Shown: piece after piece, positions 24,925 to 33,931 of the stretch
Layout: every line of letters begins with the position of its first letter
Position numbering within the stretch: the first letter of the stretch is position 1
Origin: Bacteroidaceae bacterium
Lineage (GTDB): Bacteria; Bacteroidota; Bacteroidia; Bacteroidales; Bacteroidaceae
Length of the DNA: 43,818 nt
Assembly: GCA_017548165.1 (NCBI GenBank)
Contig: JAFYMW010000104.1
Span: forward strand, 1 to 43,818
Reading direction: 5' to 3'
The notes under the pieces: model-generated
Seen by the model: only the letters and a program-made list of their open reading frames with translations
Database searches by the model: none
Told to the model about the DNA's origin: nothing
Program-made: the position numbers and the translations under genes

Positions 24925-27294
24925 ATGTACCGATATATAGTTTTATTAACTACGTTCTTTTACACCTGCCTCTTCTCGTATTCACAAAACGAGAGGTGGC
25001 AGGTGTACCTCTCTTATACTGAGCCTTTGCAGATAGAGTCTGTTGGAAACTACTTATACGTTGTGGTGAAGGGCAGTGGTACTAGGGATAGTAACACAGG
25101 TAATCTAGTTCGTTATGATTTAGAGGACTCGAGTGTAAAGACTTATGACTGCTTGCACGAACTGAGCGATAAGGAGATTGCACGTATTTCTTATAACAAT
25201 GCCACATCACAATTGCTCATAGTGTATGTCAATGGCAATATTGATTTGCTTGATGCCGATGATAATATATGTAATATTTCTGCACTTAAGGACAAGTCTA
25301 TTCCTGGAACTTCCATTAACCAAATAAGTCATAATGATACCAAAACCTATCTTTCATTGGAAACAGGAATTGTGGAAATTGATACAAGTAAGGGAGTGGT
25401 GCTGGCACAATACTTAATAGGGAAGAATGTTTATGGTATACAGTTTTTGAATGGTAAGGCATTCGTTTCTACAAATGAGGGATTGTATGCAGTGGAATCT
25501 GTTGCAGATTTGCATAACCAGAAATCTTGGGTAAAGGTTTCTGAGTTGACATTTACCGAAATATGTGCTTTTTCTAATATATTATATGGTATTTCTGCTA
25601 CACGTTTGCATTATATAAAGCAAGAAGGACAGCAGTATGATGTTGTTCCTACGTCTTATTATTTTAAAACTATCAAGTGTTTTGATGAACATATGATGTG
25701 TTTTGACGATGGTAGGTGGATCGCGTTATTCCAACATGATAATCCGCAGAAACCAACAATTGTAAGTCAGAATTATACTTGGTATGATTGCGAATATATT
25801 TCAGGAAAACTTTATGTCTGTGACAAGCAATATGGCTTGATACCTTATTCCCTTGACGAATCGTTAAAGGTGTTTGCTCCCCTTCAGTTTGCACCTCTGT
25901 TTAAGATAGATTCTCCATCGCGTGACAGATTTTATCATATCCATTATGTGGGAGACAGGTTGTTGATTGCAGGTGGTATTAATACTCAATTAGCAACATA
26001 TTATCCAGAAACCTTTATGTTTATGGAGGAAGAGGGTGGTAAACCGCATTGGGTATTGTTTGACGAGCAGACTCCGATGGAGCAATACCCTGATTTGTCC
26101 CATAATAATAGTGTTGACCTTGTACAAGATCCATTGGATGCCAATCATTTCTTTGGTGCTGTGTATAGAAATGGATTGCATGAATATAGAGTGAACGAAG
26201 ATGATGAGGTAGAGTTCGTACGTTTGTATAATTATCAGAATTCTCCACTAAGTACAATTAATGTAGATACTCCTAGACCATGGAATTATTGTACGTGTAC
26301 TGCTTTGCAATATGATAAAAATGGAAATTTGTGGATGGCAAACCAACAAACCGATACCATTGTCCGTCTTATGCGCCCTAATAGCAAGTGGGTGTCTTTG
26401 TTCTATCCCGAGATTTCAAACACCACTAATGTATTTCAGTATCTATTTACCTCTAATGACATAATTTTTTTAGTAAGTTACGAAGGTTCTAATCGCGGTT
26501 TTTTCGGTTTTGATACTGCAGGTACTCTTAACTACCAAGATGATGACCGTCATTTGTTACGTTCCTCTATCACAAATCAAGATGGAACCAATGTTGTACC
26601 TAGCCAATTTTATTGTATGGCAGAGGATAGGGATGAACAGGTGTGGTGCGGTACTAACGAAGGCTTGTTTGTGATTACCTCACCACAAAACTGGTTTGAT
26701 ACAAATTTCCGTTTCCACCAAATTAAAAGAAATCGTAACGATGGAAGTGGTTACGCTGACTATCTTCTTGCTGGAGTTGATGTCACTTGGATAGAGGTGG
26801 ATCCTGCCAATCGCAAGTGGGTGGGTACTTTAAACAATGGCGTGTATCTGTTTTCGCACGATGGACAGGAAACTTTGCATCATTTTACTACAGAGAACTC
26901 TCCTTTGCTCTCCAATAGAATACATAGCATAGCAGTAAATAAGGGTACAGGGCGTGTAATGTTTGCCACCGATGAGGGATTGTGCAGTTTTGACGAGAAG
27001 GTGTCAGAACCAGAGGATTATCTTTCAGAAGAAAAACTGGTTATATATCCCAATCCTGTTAGACCATCGACCAATGCCATTGTAACAATAGAAGGCTTGT
27101 CTGATTCTGCTGATGTTAAAATATTAAGTGCATCTGGTCAGGTTGTGTGGCATAGCAATAGTGTGGGTGGTAGTTTACGTTGGGATTGCCGTGATATGTC
27201 AGGCAGACAGGTTTCCAGTGGTGTTTATCATGTAGTATGCAAGTCCAGAGATTCTAATCGAAAAATAGTGTCGCGTATAGTAGTGTTAAGATAA
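24925..27294 (+). CDS. porZ: PorZ-like beta-propeller protein with T9SS sorting domain
   Basis: 789 residues, close to P. gingivalis PorZ (about 776). Signal peptide (MYRYIVLLTTFFYTCLFSYSQ), then ERWQVYLSYTEPLQIESVGNYLYVV and two propeller domains with repeats such as GLYAVES, NGLHEYRV, NGNLWMA, NEGLFVIT and NNGVYLF, the two-component-regulator propeller type. The C-terminal domain (LVIYPNPVRPSTNAIVTIEG to SSGVYHVV and IVVLR) is a type A sorting domain. In P. gingivalis PorZ is a surface component of the attachment complex and binds A-LPS. It starts at the base after the wzc stop, so kinase and propeller are co-transcribed. Confidence 0.88.
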   Translation: MYRYIVLLTTFFYTCLFSYSQNERWQVYLSYTEPLQIESVGNYLYVVVKGSGTRDSNTGNLVRYDLEDSSVKTYDCLHELSDKEIARISYNNATSQLLIVYVNGNIDLLDADDNICNISALKDKSIPGTSINQISHNDTKTYLSLETGIVEIDTSKGVVLAQYLIGKNVYGIQFLNGKAFVSTNEGLYAVESVADLHNQKSWVKVSELTFTEICAFSNILYGISATRLHYIKQEGQQYDVVPTSYYFKTIKCFDEHMMCFDDGRWIALFQHDNPQKPTIVSQNYTWYDCEYISGKLYVCDKQYGLIPYSLDESLKVFAPLQFAPLFKIDSPSRDRFYHIHYVGDRLLIAGGINTQLATYYPETFMFMEEEGGKPHWVLFDEQTPMEQYPDLSHNNSVDLVQDPLDANHFFGAVYRNGLHEYRVNEDDEVEFVRLYNYQNSPLSTINVDTPRPWNYCTCTALQYDKNGNLWMANQQTDTIVRLMRPNSKWVSLFYPEISNTTNVFQYLFTSNDIIFLVSYEGSNRGFFGFDTAGTLNYQDDDRHLLRSSITNQDGTNVVPSQFYCMAEDRDEQVWCGTNEGLFVITSPQNWFDTNFRFHQIKRNRNDGSGYADYLLAGVDVTWIEVDPANRKWVGTLNNGVYLFSHDGQETLHHFTTENSPLLSNRIHSIAVNKGTGRVMFATDEGLCSFDEKVSEPEDYLSEEKLVIYPNPVRPSTNAIVTIEGLSDSADVKILSASGQVVWHSNSVGGSLRWDCRDMSGRQVSSGVYHVVCKSRDSNRKIVSRIVVLR

Positions 27295-27307
27295 AAAACT
27301 CCATAAG

Positions 27308-28816
27308 ATGATAAGGAAGATTCAATTTATAGTTTTTGTATTTATGACGCTGTGTAGCAGTGCACAGATTTCTCATTTGGCAGAGAATATCCAATATTCT
27401 TTTAGTGCGCAAGGAACTGCAGGTGTAGGTGATAATGCCCCTTTCTGGTTTACCAACAACCGATATGGTTTAGGTACTACAGATAATTTCTCAGGGCTTG
27501 CACGAGTAGCTCTTTGGCGCAATGTTGAGACCGATTCTTTGTGGTTTTGGCGAGTTGGGTATGGAGTGGATTTAGTGGCTCCTATAAATAGCGAGAATGG
27601 CTATTTCAATGTTCAGCAAGCCTATGCAGATATAGAATGGAAGATGTTACGCTTGAGTATCGGACAGAAAGAAAGACCTTCTGAATTAAAGAACCCCTTG
27701 CTGTCAACAGGAGGAATGACAATGGGAATTAATGCACGTCCAATACCACAAATACGAGCAGAGATGGCAGACTTCTGGGCAGTACCAGGAACTCATGGTA
27801 TATTCTCTTTCAAAGGACACTTGGCTTATGGAATGTATACCGACTCCAAGTGGCAAAAGAAATTCAATGCAGGAACCTCCAATGCTTATACTTCAGGAAG
27901 TCTTTTTCACTCCAAAGCATTGTTCTTGCGCTTGGGCAATAGGGAACTATTCCCATTGGAATTTAGTGGAGGATTGGAAATGGCATGTCAATTTGGTGGC
28001 ACTGGGTATAATGTCCAACAATATGCAGGCGGTTTGTTGGCTCAAGAGATACCATTGGGGGGAAACATCCTTAATGCATTTTTCCCAAGTGGTGGAGATG
28101 TCAATGACGAAAACTATTCCAATGCAGCTGGCAACCAATTGGGTTCTTGGCATGTACGTTTGGATTGGATAAAGAAAACTTGGAATGTTGGACTTTACAT
28201 GGAGCACTTTTTCGAAGACCATAGCCAGATGTTCATGCAGTATGGATTTTGGAAAGATATGTTGTTGGGTTTTGAGTTGAATTTGCCGAGCAATCCCTTT
28301 TTGGCCACTTTTCTTTACGAATACAATACAACTATGAATCAGTCTGGACCGTTGTATCACGATAAAACTGTTGAAAATCCTTTACAAATCAGTGGCCAAG
28401 ACGACTATTACAGAAACCATATTTATGGTGCCTGGCAGGTAGGAGGTTTTGCATTGGGTAATCCGTTACTACTATCTCCAATCTACAATCCATTTCTAGG
28501 TCAATGTGGGAGTCTTTCGCCATTGCATAACAGAGTACAAGTGCATCATTTGGGGTTGATTGGTACCCCCACTGCACAATGGTCATGGCGAGCTATGTAT
28601 ACCCACCAATATAGTTTGGGAACTTATAATCAACCAACCCAAAACCCCTGTTCTGCAAATTATTTTCTGCTCGAGGCAACATATACACCTTCTTGGGCAA
28701 CTGGCCTATCCATGACAGCATCATATGGACATAATGATGGCAATCTTTTAGGGTCCTCTAATGGGGCTATGTTGACAGTGAAATTCAATGGATGGCTAAA
28801 TAGAACTCAGTGGTAA
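27308..28816 (+). CDS. Wzi-family capsule assembly outer-membrane protein
   Basis: 502 residues with a signal peptide (cleavage after about SSAQ) and an amphipathic beta-barrel pattern. The N-terminal hallmark SAQGTAGVGDNAPFWFTNNRYG is followed by SLWFWRVGYGVDLVAP and the QQAYADIEWKMLRLSIGQKER segment, as in the Caps_assemb_Wzi family. It ends with a terminal strand (AMLTVKFNGWLNRTQW). E. coli Wzi binds capsule at the outer membrane; Bacteroidota homologues are assumed to act likewise. It follows the PorZ-like gene by 13 bases, in one unit with the kinase. Confidence 0.9.
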   Translation: MIRKIQFIVFVFMTLCSSAQISHLAENIQYSFSAQGTAGVGDNAPFWFTNNRYGLGTTDNFSGLARVALWRNVETDSLWFWRVGYGVDLVAPINSENGYFNVQQAYADIEWKMLRLSIGQKERPSELKNPLLSTGGMTMGINARPIPQIRAEMADFWAVPGTHGIFSFKGHLAYGMYTDSKWQKKFNAGTSNAYTSGSLFHSKALFLRLGNRELFPLEFSGGLEMACQFGGTGYNVQQYAGGLLAQEIPLGGNILNAFFPSGGDVNDENYSNAAGNQLGSWHVRLDWIKKTWNVGLYMEHFFEDHSQMFMQYGFWKDMLLGFELNLPSNPFLATFLYEYNTTMNQSGPLYHDKTVENPLQISGQDDYYRNHIYGAWQVGGFALGNPLLLSPIYNPFLGQCGSLSPLHNRVQVHHLGLIGTPTAQWSWRAMYTHQYSLGTYNQPTQNPCSANYFLLEATYTPSWATGLSMTASYGHNDGNLLGSSNGAMLTVKFNGWLNRTQW

Positions 28817-28840
28817 ATAGTATAAAATGTAGTTAGGACG

Positions 28841-29281
28841 ATGTGTACAAATAAATTTTTTAAGCCAATATTTATGGCATTCATGTCTGTTCTGTTCTTT
28901 TCTTGCGACAAAATTGATTGCAATGGCGACCTTGATGGACAGTGGCAAATGATAGAATGGATCTCACCCAGCGGTGAACTTGTTGGTAACAATGAAATGC
29001 AGATATATTATAGCTTTCAGTTGCAGATGATGGGATTCCAGAGATTGTCTGCGACGAATAATGGCAGGCAACGTTCATCGTTTGAAATAAAGGGCTCTGT
29101 TATACGTATCTACGATCCTATTGAGTATAAGGGCAATGGTCATGACAATATACTCTCCATGGATGTACTTTCTAGATATGGTGTTCCATTAGATGGTATA
29201 ATGGAAATAGAGCACTTGTCTTCTCAAAAAATGGTTCTGTCAAGTACAGAGAAGGGACAGTTGACGTTTAGAAAATACTGA
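28841..29281 (+). CDS. Small lipocalin-like lipoprotein
   Basis: 146 residues. A short basic N-terminus leads to a hydrophobic core ending FFSC (Cys22, lipobox). A compact beta-rich domain begins with DGQWQMIEWISPSGELV and ends LTFRKY, the pattern of Bacteroidota lipocalin-like lipoproteins. Function and ligand are unknown. It lies 24 bases after the Wzi-like gene, which makes it a likely accessory to the surface-polysaccharide assembly. The family call is by pattern and length only. Confidence 0.65.
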   Translation: MCTNKFFKPIFMAFMSVLFFSCDKIDCNGDLDGQWQMIEWISPSGELVGNNEMQIYYSFQLQMMGFQRLSATNNGRQRSSFEIKGSVIRIYDPIEYKGNGHDNILSMDVLSRYGVPLDGIMEIEHLSSQKMVLSSTEKGQLTFRKY

Positions 29282-29366
29282 ACGACTTAATTTTATTTTG
29301 TAACTTTAATAATAAATATATAAAATCGACGTTATATAGATATCCAATCTATATTACGTTTTAACC

Positions 29367-31673
29367 ATGATAGCACCCGACCTCTTTTTTTACATATTTA
29401 TCGCTTTTGTATGTTCGGCCCTGATTGCAAGTTTGCTATATTCATGGATGTTGAAACATGTTTACTACAAGGACGTTAATGTTTTTGGCATGAATTTAGG
29501 GGAACGCAATTCCAATGAACTGCCACTTGGCGGAATGGTGTTGGTCCCTTGTGTAATAGTTGGTGTGTGTCTATCAATGGTGTTGATGAGTGAAGTAGAA
29601 AACGTGGTTCATAGCATCAAGACCTCTACTTTGCTATTGGGTTGTGGTGTTATGTCGGTGTATTTCATCGGACTATTGAAAGATATTTACGGACTTTCTG
29701 TTAAGGTTAGTTTGTTGATTCAGATTTTAGCCGCACTAACTCTTCCTCTTTGTGGACTGGTACTCGCTGATTTATCGAGCTTCATAGGAATTGATACGCT
29801 GCAATTTTGTTTTTCCTATTCACTTACCGTCTTCATTATCGTGGCGGTAATAAATGCGGTTAATATGTTTGACGGAATCGAGGGGCTCCTGTCATTGTAT
29901 GCCATATTGTGCATGCTATGCTTTGGTTTATGTTTCTATGATTCTAACAATATGGTCTATTGTCTTATTACAGGTTCGATGGTAGGTGGGCTGATAGTTT
30001 TCTTTTGCTACAATATGTTCGGCAAGAGTAAAATTAATATGGGCAGTAGTGGTTCTATGACATTGGGGTTCTCTTTGGCATATCTTACTTTGAAGTTCAT
30101 TATAGCCGAAGATACAAGTACTTTTTCATCTCAAGAGCGCATGCTAATATGTTTCTCTTTGCTCTTTGTTCCTTGTATTGACTTTGTTCGTGTCTTGTGT
30201 GAGCGAATTTTGCATGGTGATCTTCCTTTTTCAACTGACCAGCGTCATCTTCACCATATACTTATCAAAGCTGGTATATTCGGACGTATGTCGCTCTTAG
30301 CCATAGTGTCTGTTATCCTGTTCTTCCTTCTCATAAATATAACATTTGCATCTGTGGGTTTTTCTTTGATATGGATAGGTCTGATAGACATACTTTGCTA
30401 TGTAATACTTATGGGAATTTTAAAGCATAAAGTTATAGCTTTTGCTAATCGGATTGCACAATTAGATAATATTCAAGAACGTTTCCGACAGAACGCCTTA
30501 GAGGCAAAAAAAATATGCATACTTACGCCACGTTTCCCCTTGCCAGAGAATGGTGGTGATGTTCTTCGAATCAATAATATTGCACGACAACTAAAACGTG
30601 AAGGGTATCGGTTAGTTCTTGTTAGTTTTGAGGAATGTGGTGCACCACAAATTTTTGAGGCTGAACGTCTTTATGACAAGGTATATACCGTGCACCGAAG
30701 TAAACTATATGGTCTTTGGCAGTCATTGGTCCATTTGTTGTCTGGTCGTGCTATGCAATGTGGATATTATTATTCAGGAAAATATAAGCGTATGCTTCAG
30801 CATGTGATTGATACGGAGAAACCTGATTTATATATTGCGCACTTGCTTCGTATGATGCCTTATCTCGACGAATTGCAGTTGCACGAACGTTCTATTATAG
30901 AGATGACAGATGCCCTGTCCAAGACCTATTCTCTCAGTTCTGACAGCAAGGGAGGTGGTTTGCTGAAGTACATCTACTGCATAGAGCGTCATCTCATACG
31001 CAGGGCAGAGCAGTACTCAATGCAGTATTTCCCAGTGAATGTTTTAGTGTCCCAAGCAGATGCCGATTATCTTGCTACCCTTTCAGCACACGTTTCTCAT
31101 TTGCGTGTGCATTCCAACGGAGTGGATATGATAGAAACCCCATCTGTGCAATACAATCCAAACAAGATTGTTTTCGTGGGTAATATGCGAACTCTGCAAA
31201 ATCAAGATGCGGTATTGTTCTTTGTACAAGAGGTTTTTCCACGCATTCTCAGCAGGCAACCCGATACCATATTCTATATCGTAGGTGCTCAACCACCACA
31301 AAAGATAATCGACTTGACATGCAAGAATGTTGTTGTTACAGGCTTTGTGGATGATTTAGCAGCCACTATATGTGATGCTGCTGTAGCGGTGGCACCAGTA
31401 CGTGTTGCAGCTGGTATTCAGAACAAGGTACTGGTTGCTATGGGCAGTGGTATCCCTGTGGTATTGACCACCCTAATATCCCATGCTATCCCTGAGTTGG
31501 AAGACGAAAAGAATTGTATTATTCGCGATGAGGCTCCCACTATAGCTGATGCTTGCTTATATTTAATAAAACATCCCAAATATAGGGCTTCTATAGCTCG
31601 TGATGGCTACAATATGGTAAAGCTGCATTACGGTTGGGAAGAAAAGCTCCGTGGTTATGTTGTGGAGAAGTAG
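29367..31673 (+). CDS. Fusion: WecA/MraY-type membrane domain (altered catalytic site) plus GT-B glycosyltransferase
   Basis: 768 residues in one uninterrupted frame. Residues 1-360 form a polytopic membrane domain of the polyprenyl-phosphate N-acetylhexosamine-1-phosphate transferase family, with NAVNMFDGIEGL (163-174), PCIDFVRVLCER (269-280) and DQRHLHHIL (291-299). Residues 385-768 form a GT-B enzyme starting KKICILTPRFPLPENGGDVLRINNIARQL, with APVRVAAGIQNKVLVAMGSGIPVV in its donor site. In the membrane half the family DD motif reads GLLKDIYGLS (Lys105 for Asp) and the GDxGS motif reads MGSSGS (Ser227 for Asp). Both are key catalytic positions, so phosphoglycosyl transfer is doubtful. Its stop is 2 bases from that of the convergent polymerase gene. 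Confidence 0.88.
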   Translation: MIAPDLFFYIFIAFVCSALIASLLYSWMLKHVYYKDVNVFGMNLGERNSNELPLGGMVLVPCVIVGVCLSMVLMSEVENVVHSIKTSTLLLGCGVMSVYFIGLLKDIYGLSVKVSLLIQILAALTLPLCGLVLADLSSFIGIDTLQFCFSYSLTVFIIVAVINAVNMFDGIEGLLSLYAILCMLCFGLCFYDSNNMVYCLITGSMVGGLIVFFCYNMFGKSKINMGSSGSMTLGFSLAYLTLKFIIAEDTSTFSSQERMLICFSLLFVPCIDFVRVLCERILHGDLPFSTDQRHLHHILIKAGIFGRMSLLAIVSVILFFLLINITFASVGFSLIWIGLIDILCYVILMGILKHKVIAFANRIAQLDNIQERFRQNALEAKKICILTPRFPLPENGGDVLRINNIARQLKREGYRLVLVSFEECGAPQIFEAERLYDKVYTVHRSKLYGLWQSLVHLLSGRAMQCGYYYSGKYKRMLQHVIDTEKPDLYIAHLLRMMPYLDELQLHERSIIEMTDALSKTYSLSSDSKGGGLLKYIYCIERHLIRRAEQYSMQYFPVNVLVSQADADYLATLSAHVSHLRVHSNGVDMIETPSVQYNPNKIVFVGNMRTLQNQDAVLFFVQEVFPRILSRQPDTIFYIVGAQPPQKIIDLTCKNVVVTGFVDDLAATICDAAVAVAPVRVAAGIQNKVLVAMGSGIPVVLTTLISHAIPELEDEKNCIIRDEAPTIADACLYLIKHPKYRASIARDGYNMVKLHYGWEEKLRGYVVEK

Positions 31674-31675
31674 TG

Positions 31676-32887
31676 TCAATCGTTTTGCTGAGTAAGTGGA
31701 GAAGAGTTTTTTACCTTTTCCGTGTAGGAGTATGCCATCAGTACCATGATTATGCCCGTAGATGACATCAGCAATGGATTCGTTCCGGCAATCAAAAGAT
31801 AGCAGAAATACGTGCAGAATATTCCGAAGGTGAAATTGTTGGTGCGTATGTGTGGCCAAAGACGGAACAATGGTAATACATAAACATATAGCATTGGCAG
31901 ACATAGCAAGCCATAGTTGCGCAAGAGTTCCATGTAGGTCCATTCTGTCTCAAAAGCCATGGCGCCAAACCCTGATGAATAGAACCATGTGCCAGGTCCT
32001 TGCCCCCATAGCAGATATTGTGGATTGTCGGTAAATAATTGGGCATATGAGCTCAAGTGAGCGAACTTGATGGTATTTGATTTTTCACCTTGTTCGCTTG
32101 CAAGCATTAGTACCAACATAACAAAGGCAATGGCAAATATTGCCAATGCGGGGTATAGGAAATACTTCATACGACGGGTTTTGGTGATGCGGTCAAAGAA
32201 TACCACGCCGAGCATGAAGAAAGGAAGTAGCATGGTGCTACGTGTGCCACTCATGAAGAATGCAATGGTAAAGAGTACGAATAGTAGAATGTAGCCTATT
32301 CGCTTCATCTTGCCAGTGCTATTGAAGGTACGGTAATATATTACAAACAGGCCAACGATCAAGTCGATAAAGGATTTCAGATACATACCAAAAATCTCAA
32401 AGCCTAGAATGTATCTTTTGGACATCATCACCATTTCCAGATGCTCCTTGAAATACAAGTACATGGCATACTCCACTAGCTCTGACGAGCATGCAACTGC
32501 ATACAAAATAACTATGAACAATGCACCAGCACATGTGGGTATAATCATAAGACGGACTACGTCAAAATGCCTTATCCACAAAAGTAATACTAGTGGCACC
32601 AAAGACTTGTATCTGGCTTGTAGAATGTCGTAATCTACGACGCTTTGTTGCATCTCTGCAATAATATATGACAGAGTTATGGGGGCAATGAGTAGGAGCA
32701 AGTGGATAAAATACTCGCGATCGGGTTTGTAGGTGATGATACAATATCCCATTAGCATAAGGAATGCCAGGTCCTTTAGGTGGAGCACACTGTTTGTTGG
32801 GTCAAGTATGATGACCCATATAAGCAATGAGAAAAAAAAATTCCCTATAGTTTTTTGTGAGAAAATGTATTGTATGCTATCTGTCAT
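31676..32887 (-). CDS. Wzy-type O-antigen/polysaccharide polymerase
   Basis: 403-residue polytopic membrane protein with about 10-12 helices and a larger periplasmic loop (about 265-330: EQGEKSNTIKFAHLSSYAQL, then LLWGQGPGTWFYSSGFG and TEWTYMELLRNYGLLCLPML). The G-x-G-T segment followed by EWTYMELLRNYGLL is the pattern of Wzy/WaaL-type proteins. It would join repeat units flipped by Wzx at the periplasmic face. Ligase activity cannot be excluded by sequence. It is the last gene of the large minus-strand operon. Confidence 0.83.
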   Translation of the reverse strand: MTDSIQYIFSQKTIGNFFFSLLIWVIILDPTNSVLHLKDLAFLMLMGYCIITYKPDREYFIHLLLLIAPITLSYIIAEMQQSVVDYDILQARYKSLVPLVLLLWIRHFDVVRLMIIPTCAGALFIVILYAVACSSELVEYAMYLYFKEHLEMVMMSKRYILGFEIFGMYLKSFIDLIVGLFVIYYRTFNSTGKMKRIGYILLFVLFTIAFFMSGTRSTMLLPFFMLGVVFFDRITKTRRMKYFLYPALAIFAIAFVMLVLMLASEQGEKSNTIKFAHLSSYAQLFTDNPQYLLWGQGPGTWFYSSGFGAMAFETEWTYMELLRNYGLLCLPMLYVYVLPLFRLWPHIRTNNFTFGIFCTYFCYLLIAGTNPLLMSSTGIIMVLMAYSYTEKVKNSSPLTQQND

Positions 32888-32959
32888 TGTTCAAACATGT
32901 CTTTAACTACTCAAATGCTTGTTTTTATATTCTTTCTCTTTATTATCCTATACTCATTT

Positions 32960-33931
32960 TTATCTACCATTTTTAATAGACTTTAGTAAGAAAAATAGTC
33001 TATATGCTAATGTATAATATCCCCAACAAGATAGCAGATAGAAATAATAATGGGGTTTTCTGCACCCTTGTGGTTTTAATAAGGGGAGCAAATGGTGCAA
33101 CTTCTGTTTAAATTTTTTTGAATCATAATAATTTCCGAAAAAAGCATTGTTTAATGCATAATAAGAAATCCTTGATTGGGCAACAGTTTCTGCATCTGTG
33201 CCGTGAAACTTCTGTTGGAACTTCGTTAATAGCATCATATCATACTCATATTCCTTCTCATTGTAATTTTTATATACAGAATGCACTATAGAGTTAGGGT
33301 TTGCATACTGAACGTAATGATAAAAGGCCTTTGGTAGGTAACTTATGCGAATTTTGTTAAGGAGCAATGATGTATTAAACATCAAGTCCTCACAGTAAGA
33401 AAGTTCTGGGTCAAACTTAATGCCATGCTCAATGTAACATGAGCGTCTTATGAGTTTATTACAACAACTACAAGTTAATTGCAAAAACATTTCCTTTAAA
33501 ACCGTTTTGTGATCTAAGGCAGAAGGTTGACTCTTTCGATATTGTTGCTCATTTTTGAAATTTACAAAATAATCGCACATAACCATATCTGCATCTTCCT
33601 CTTGAGCTTTTGCATAGAGGTCTTCCAACATATCTGGTTCAACCCAATCGTCAGGGTCGGCATGAATCGTATATTCCCCACGTGCATTATCAATGCCAAA
33701 CTGACGAGCGAAACTTACTCCACCATTCTCATTATGGAATACACGTACACGACAATCTAGTTCGGCATACTTATCACATATTTCCCCAGATTTATCTGGA
33801 CTACCATCATCAATAAGCAGAACCTCAAAATCTTTAAAGGTCTGTGCAAGTATACTTTCAATGCAGTTATGTATATATATTTCTGCTTTATAGACAGGAA
33901 TTATGATAGATATTTTAGGTAGCAATGACAT
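32960..33931 (-). CDS. Glycosyltransferase family 2
   Basis: 323-residue GT-A enzyme: ISIIIPVYKAEIYIHNCIESIL, nucleotide-binding DDGS at residues 41-44 and DPDD at 92-95 for the metal. The C-terminal third is helical and aromatic-rich (FYLLSCWGYYTLAYRLFFLLKS), which may dock on the membrane. Its start overlaps the pyruvyl-transferase gene by 17 bases. The substrate is unknown. This gene and its upstream neighbours look more A/T-rich than the flanks. Confidence 0.92.
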   Translation of the reverse strand: MSLLPKISIIIPVYKAEIYIHNCIESILAQTFKDFEVLLIDDGSPDKSGEICDKYAELDCRVRVFHNENGGVSFARQFGIDNARGEYTIHADPDDWVEPDMLEDLYAKAQEEDADMVMCDYFVNFKNEQQYRKSQPSALDHKTVLKEMFLQLTCSCCNKLIRRSCYIEHGIKFDPELSYCEDLMFNTSLLLNKIRISYLPKAFYHYVQYANPNSIVHSVYKNYNEKEYEYDMMLLTKFQQKFHGTDAETVAQSRISYYALNNAFFGNYYDSKKFKQKLHHLLPLLKPQGCRKPHYYFYLLSCWGYYTLAYRLFFLLKSIKNGR

